A stretch of 23,324 nt of DNA, taken from assembly GCF_902381825.1 (NCBI RefSeq), contig NZ_LR698973.1, forward strand, positions 1,065,757-1,089,080. The letters are read 5' to 3'. Within the stretch, counting starts at the first letter, position 1. Each line of letters starts with the position of its first letter. Below the pieces are notes generated by a model that was given only the letters and a program-made list of their open reading frames with translations, searched no databases and had not been told where the DNA came from. The translations under genes were made by a program, and so were the position numbers. Shown here piece after piece: positions 22,479 through 23,324 of this stretch. The DNA is from Pseudocoprococcus catus. Its GTDB lineage: Bacteria; Bacillota; Clostridia; Lachnospirales; Lachnospiraceae.

Positions 22479-23324
22479 ATGAGCGAGAAAAAGAAAAAAG
22501 GAACGCCGCTTTGGCAAATCAGTAAGAAGTTTAATTTTGCAGCTGAGAAGATTATTCCTGATTCATTTGTTTTCTGTGTAGTTTTAACACTGGTTGTAGC
22601 TGTGTTATCATTGGTTGTTTGCCATATTACACCAATTAATTTGTTAACATCATGGTGGGATGGCTTAAGCAGTCAGTTTACACTGGCTTTCCAGATGGGC
22701 TTGATGGTTGTTGTATGTGCAACATGTGCACGAAGCCCACAGGTTTCCAAGTTACTTGATGGTCTTGCAGGTCTTGTACATACCCGTACAGCAGCACTGG
22801 TTCTGTTGATGGCATTTGGTTATGTATCATCCATGCTGAACTGGGCATTTTGTACAATCGTTACACCGATTCTGGCGATGCAGCTTGCTAAGCGTGTCAA
22901 AGGGCTTCATTTCCCAATGATGGTTGCCGGCGGTTACTGCTGTATGATTCTTGGCCAGTGCCTTGGACCATCTGCAACATTGTATTCAAACCTTGCGACA
23001 GAAGGCAGCAACTATGCTGAAATCGTAGGTCAGACAATGACAGTTGCTGAAACCTGCTATAACCCGGTTAACGTTGTACTTTGGGTTATTCTCGCTGTTT
23101 GCTTTATTGTGTTAGTATTATTTACACAGCCGGGCGACAATGAATTAGTAGAGTTAAGAAATATTGCAACTCAGGCAGATGTGGCTCCAAAGGATTACCA
23201 GAGTCATGATAAAGCTCAGACACCAGCTGAAAAAATGAACACATGCAAACCTATCATGTGGGTTGTTGGTGCCGCTATATTTATCTATATCATTTATTCA
23301 ATTGCAACAAAAGGTTTCTTTGGA
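22479..23324 (+). CDS. atoE: AtoE-type short-chain fatty acid transporter (partial, runs off the window)
   Basis: The frame is open from ATG 22479 to the last base, 282 codons with no stop, so the 3' end lies outside the window. The start has AAGGGAG at 22466-22472. The translated part is very hydrophobic: a cytosolic N-terminus (MSEKKKKGTPLWQISKKFNF), then about seven membrane segments. It includes DSFVFCVVLTLVVAVLS, QMGLMVVVCATCARSPQV, SMLNWAFCTIVTPILA and GYCCMILGQCLGPSATLYSN. This layout and start (PDSFVF near residue 27) match the AtoE/short-chain fatty acid transporter family, which moves short-chain acids such as acetoacetate or butyrate. It could import the substrate or export a product of the pathway encoded upstream. 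Confidence 0.82.
   Translation, partial: MSEKKKKGTPLWQISKKFNFAAEKIIPDSFVFCVVLTLVVAVLSLVVCHITPINLLTSWWDGLSSQFTLAFQMGLMVVVCATCARSPQVSKLLDGLAGLVHTRTAALVLLMAFGYVSSMLNWAFCTIVTPILAMQLAKRVKGLHFPMMVAGGYCCMILGQCLGPSATLYSNLATEGSNYAEIVGQTMTVAETCYNPVNVVLWVILAVCFIVLVLFTQPGDNELVELRNIATQADVAPKDYQSHDKAQTPAEKMNTCKPIMWVVGAAIFIYIIYSIATKGFFG

Noticed and set aside
1..23324. tRNA, rRNA, CRISPR arrays and insertion sequences
   Set aside because: I looked for cloverleaf ends, ribosomal signatures, regularly spaced repeats and transposase motifs, and saw none that would hold up.

Overview
The window looks like chromosomal DNA of an anaerobic, spore-forming member of the Clostridia, most likely Lachnospiraceae-like. 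The evidence is the gene content: SpoIID and a SpoIIQ-type LytM protein, a B12-riboswitch-controlled metal or tetrapyrrole uptake operon with lipoproteins, a sigma-54 activator driving a fermentation-type operon, AGGAGG ribosome binding sites, and moderate G+C with A+T-rich intergenic DNA. The genus assignment is inference from content and codon style only.

Layout. (1) Positions 1-1030: an A+T-rich accessory patch with an XRE-type helix-turn-helix protein whose C-terminus resembles domains from large mobile-element proteins, then a possible gene remnant and a bidirectional terminator. (2) 1045-2177: a divergent HxlR regulator and nitroreductase pair with operator-like repeats between them. 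(3) 2254-5533: spoIID, a SEDS (FtsW/RodA/SpoVE) glycosyltransferase and a SpoIIQ-like LytM protein that has lost its zinc ligands. (4) 5779-12096: a promoter and cobalamin riboswitch, then a lipoprotein-anchored CbiK-type cobaltochelatase, two small NEAT-like proteins, a substrate-binding lipoprotein, a FecCD/BtuC permease and an ATPase with an extra C-terminal domain, with a GIY-YIG nuclease overlapping the tail. (5) 12066-13430 (minus): citrate synthase, overlapping the GIY-YIG gene tail to tail. (6) 13928-16341: cardiolipin synthase, and a convergent radical SAM/SPASM protein whose stop codon is 2 bp away. (7) 16581-18209: thiD and a metallo-beta-lactamase-fold hydrolase. (8) 18218-18493: a 276-nt nested inverted repeat that includes a strong bidirectional terminator. 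(9) 18483-23324: a PAS/AAA+/Fis sigma-54 activator, divergent from an operon with a textbook -24/-12 promoter and two upstream activator sites exactly 20 bp apart. The operon encodes a beta-keto-acid cleavage enzyme (Kce/BKACE), a 62-residue zinc-ribbon protein, a 3-hydroxyacyl-CoA-dehydrogenase-like enzyme and an AtoE-type short-chain fatty acid transporter that runs off the right edge.

Two systems stand out. The first is the B12-controlled surface system in region 4: an exported chelatase, NEAT-like proteins and a tetrapyrrole/corrinoid-class ABC importer suggest handling of cobalt, corrinoid or another tetrapyrrole outside the cell. The second is the sigma-54 operon in region 9, which looks like an inducible route oxidising a 3-hydroxy acid to a 3-keto acid and cleaving it with acetyl-CoA to acetoacetate plus an acyl-CoA. 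The substrate is not readable from the sequence.
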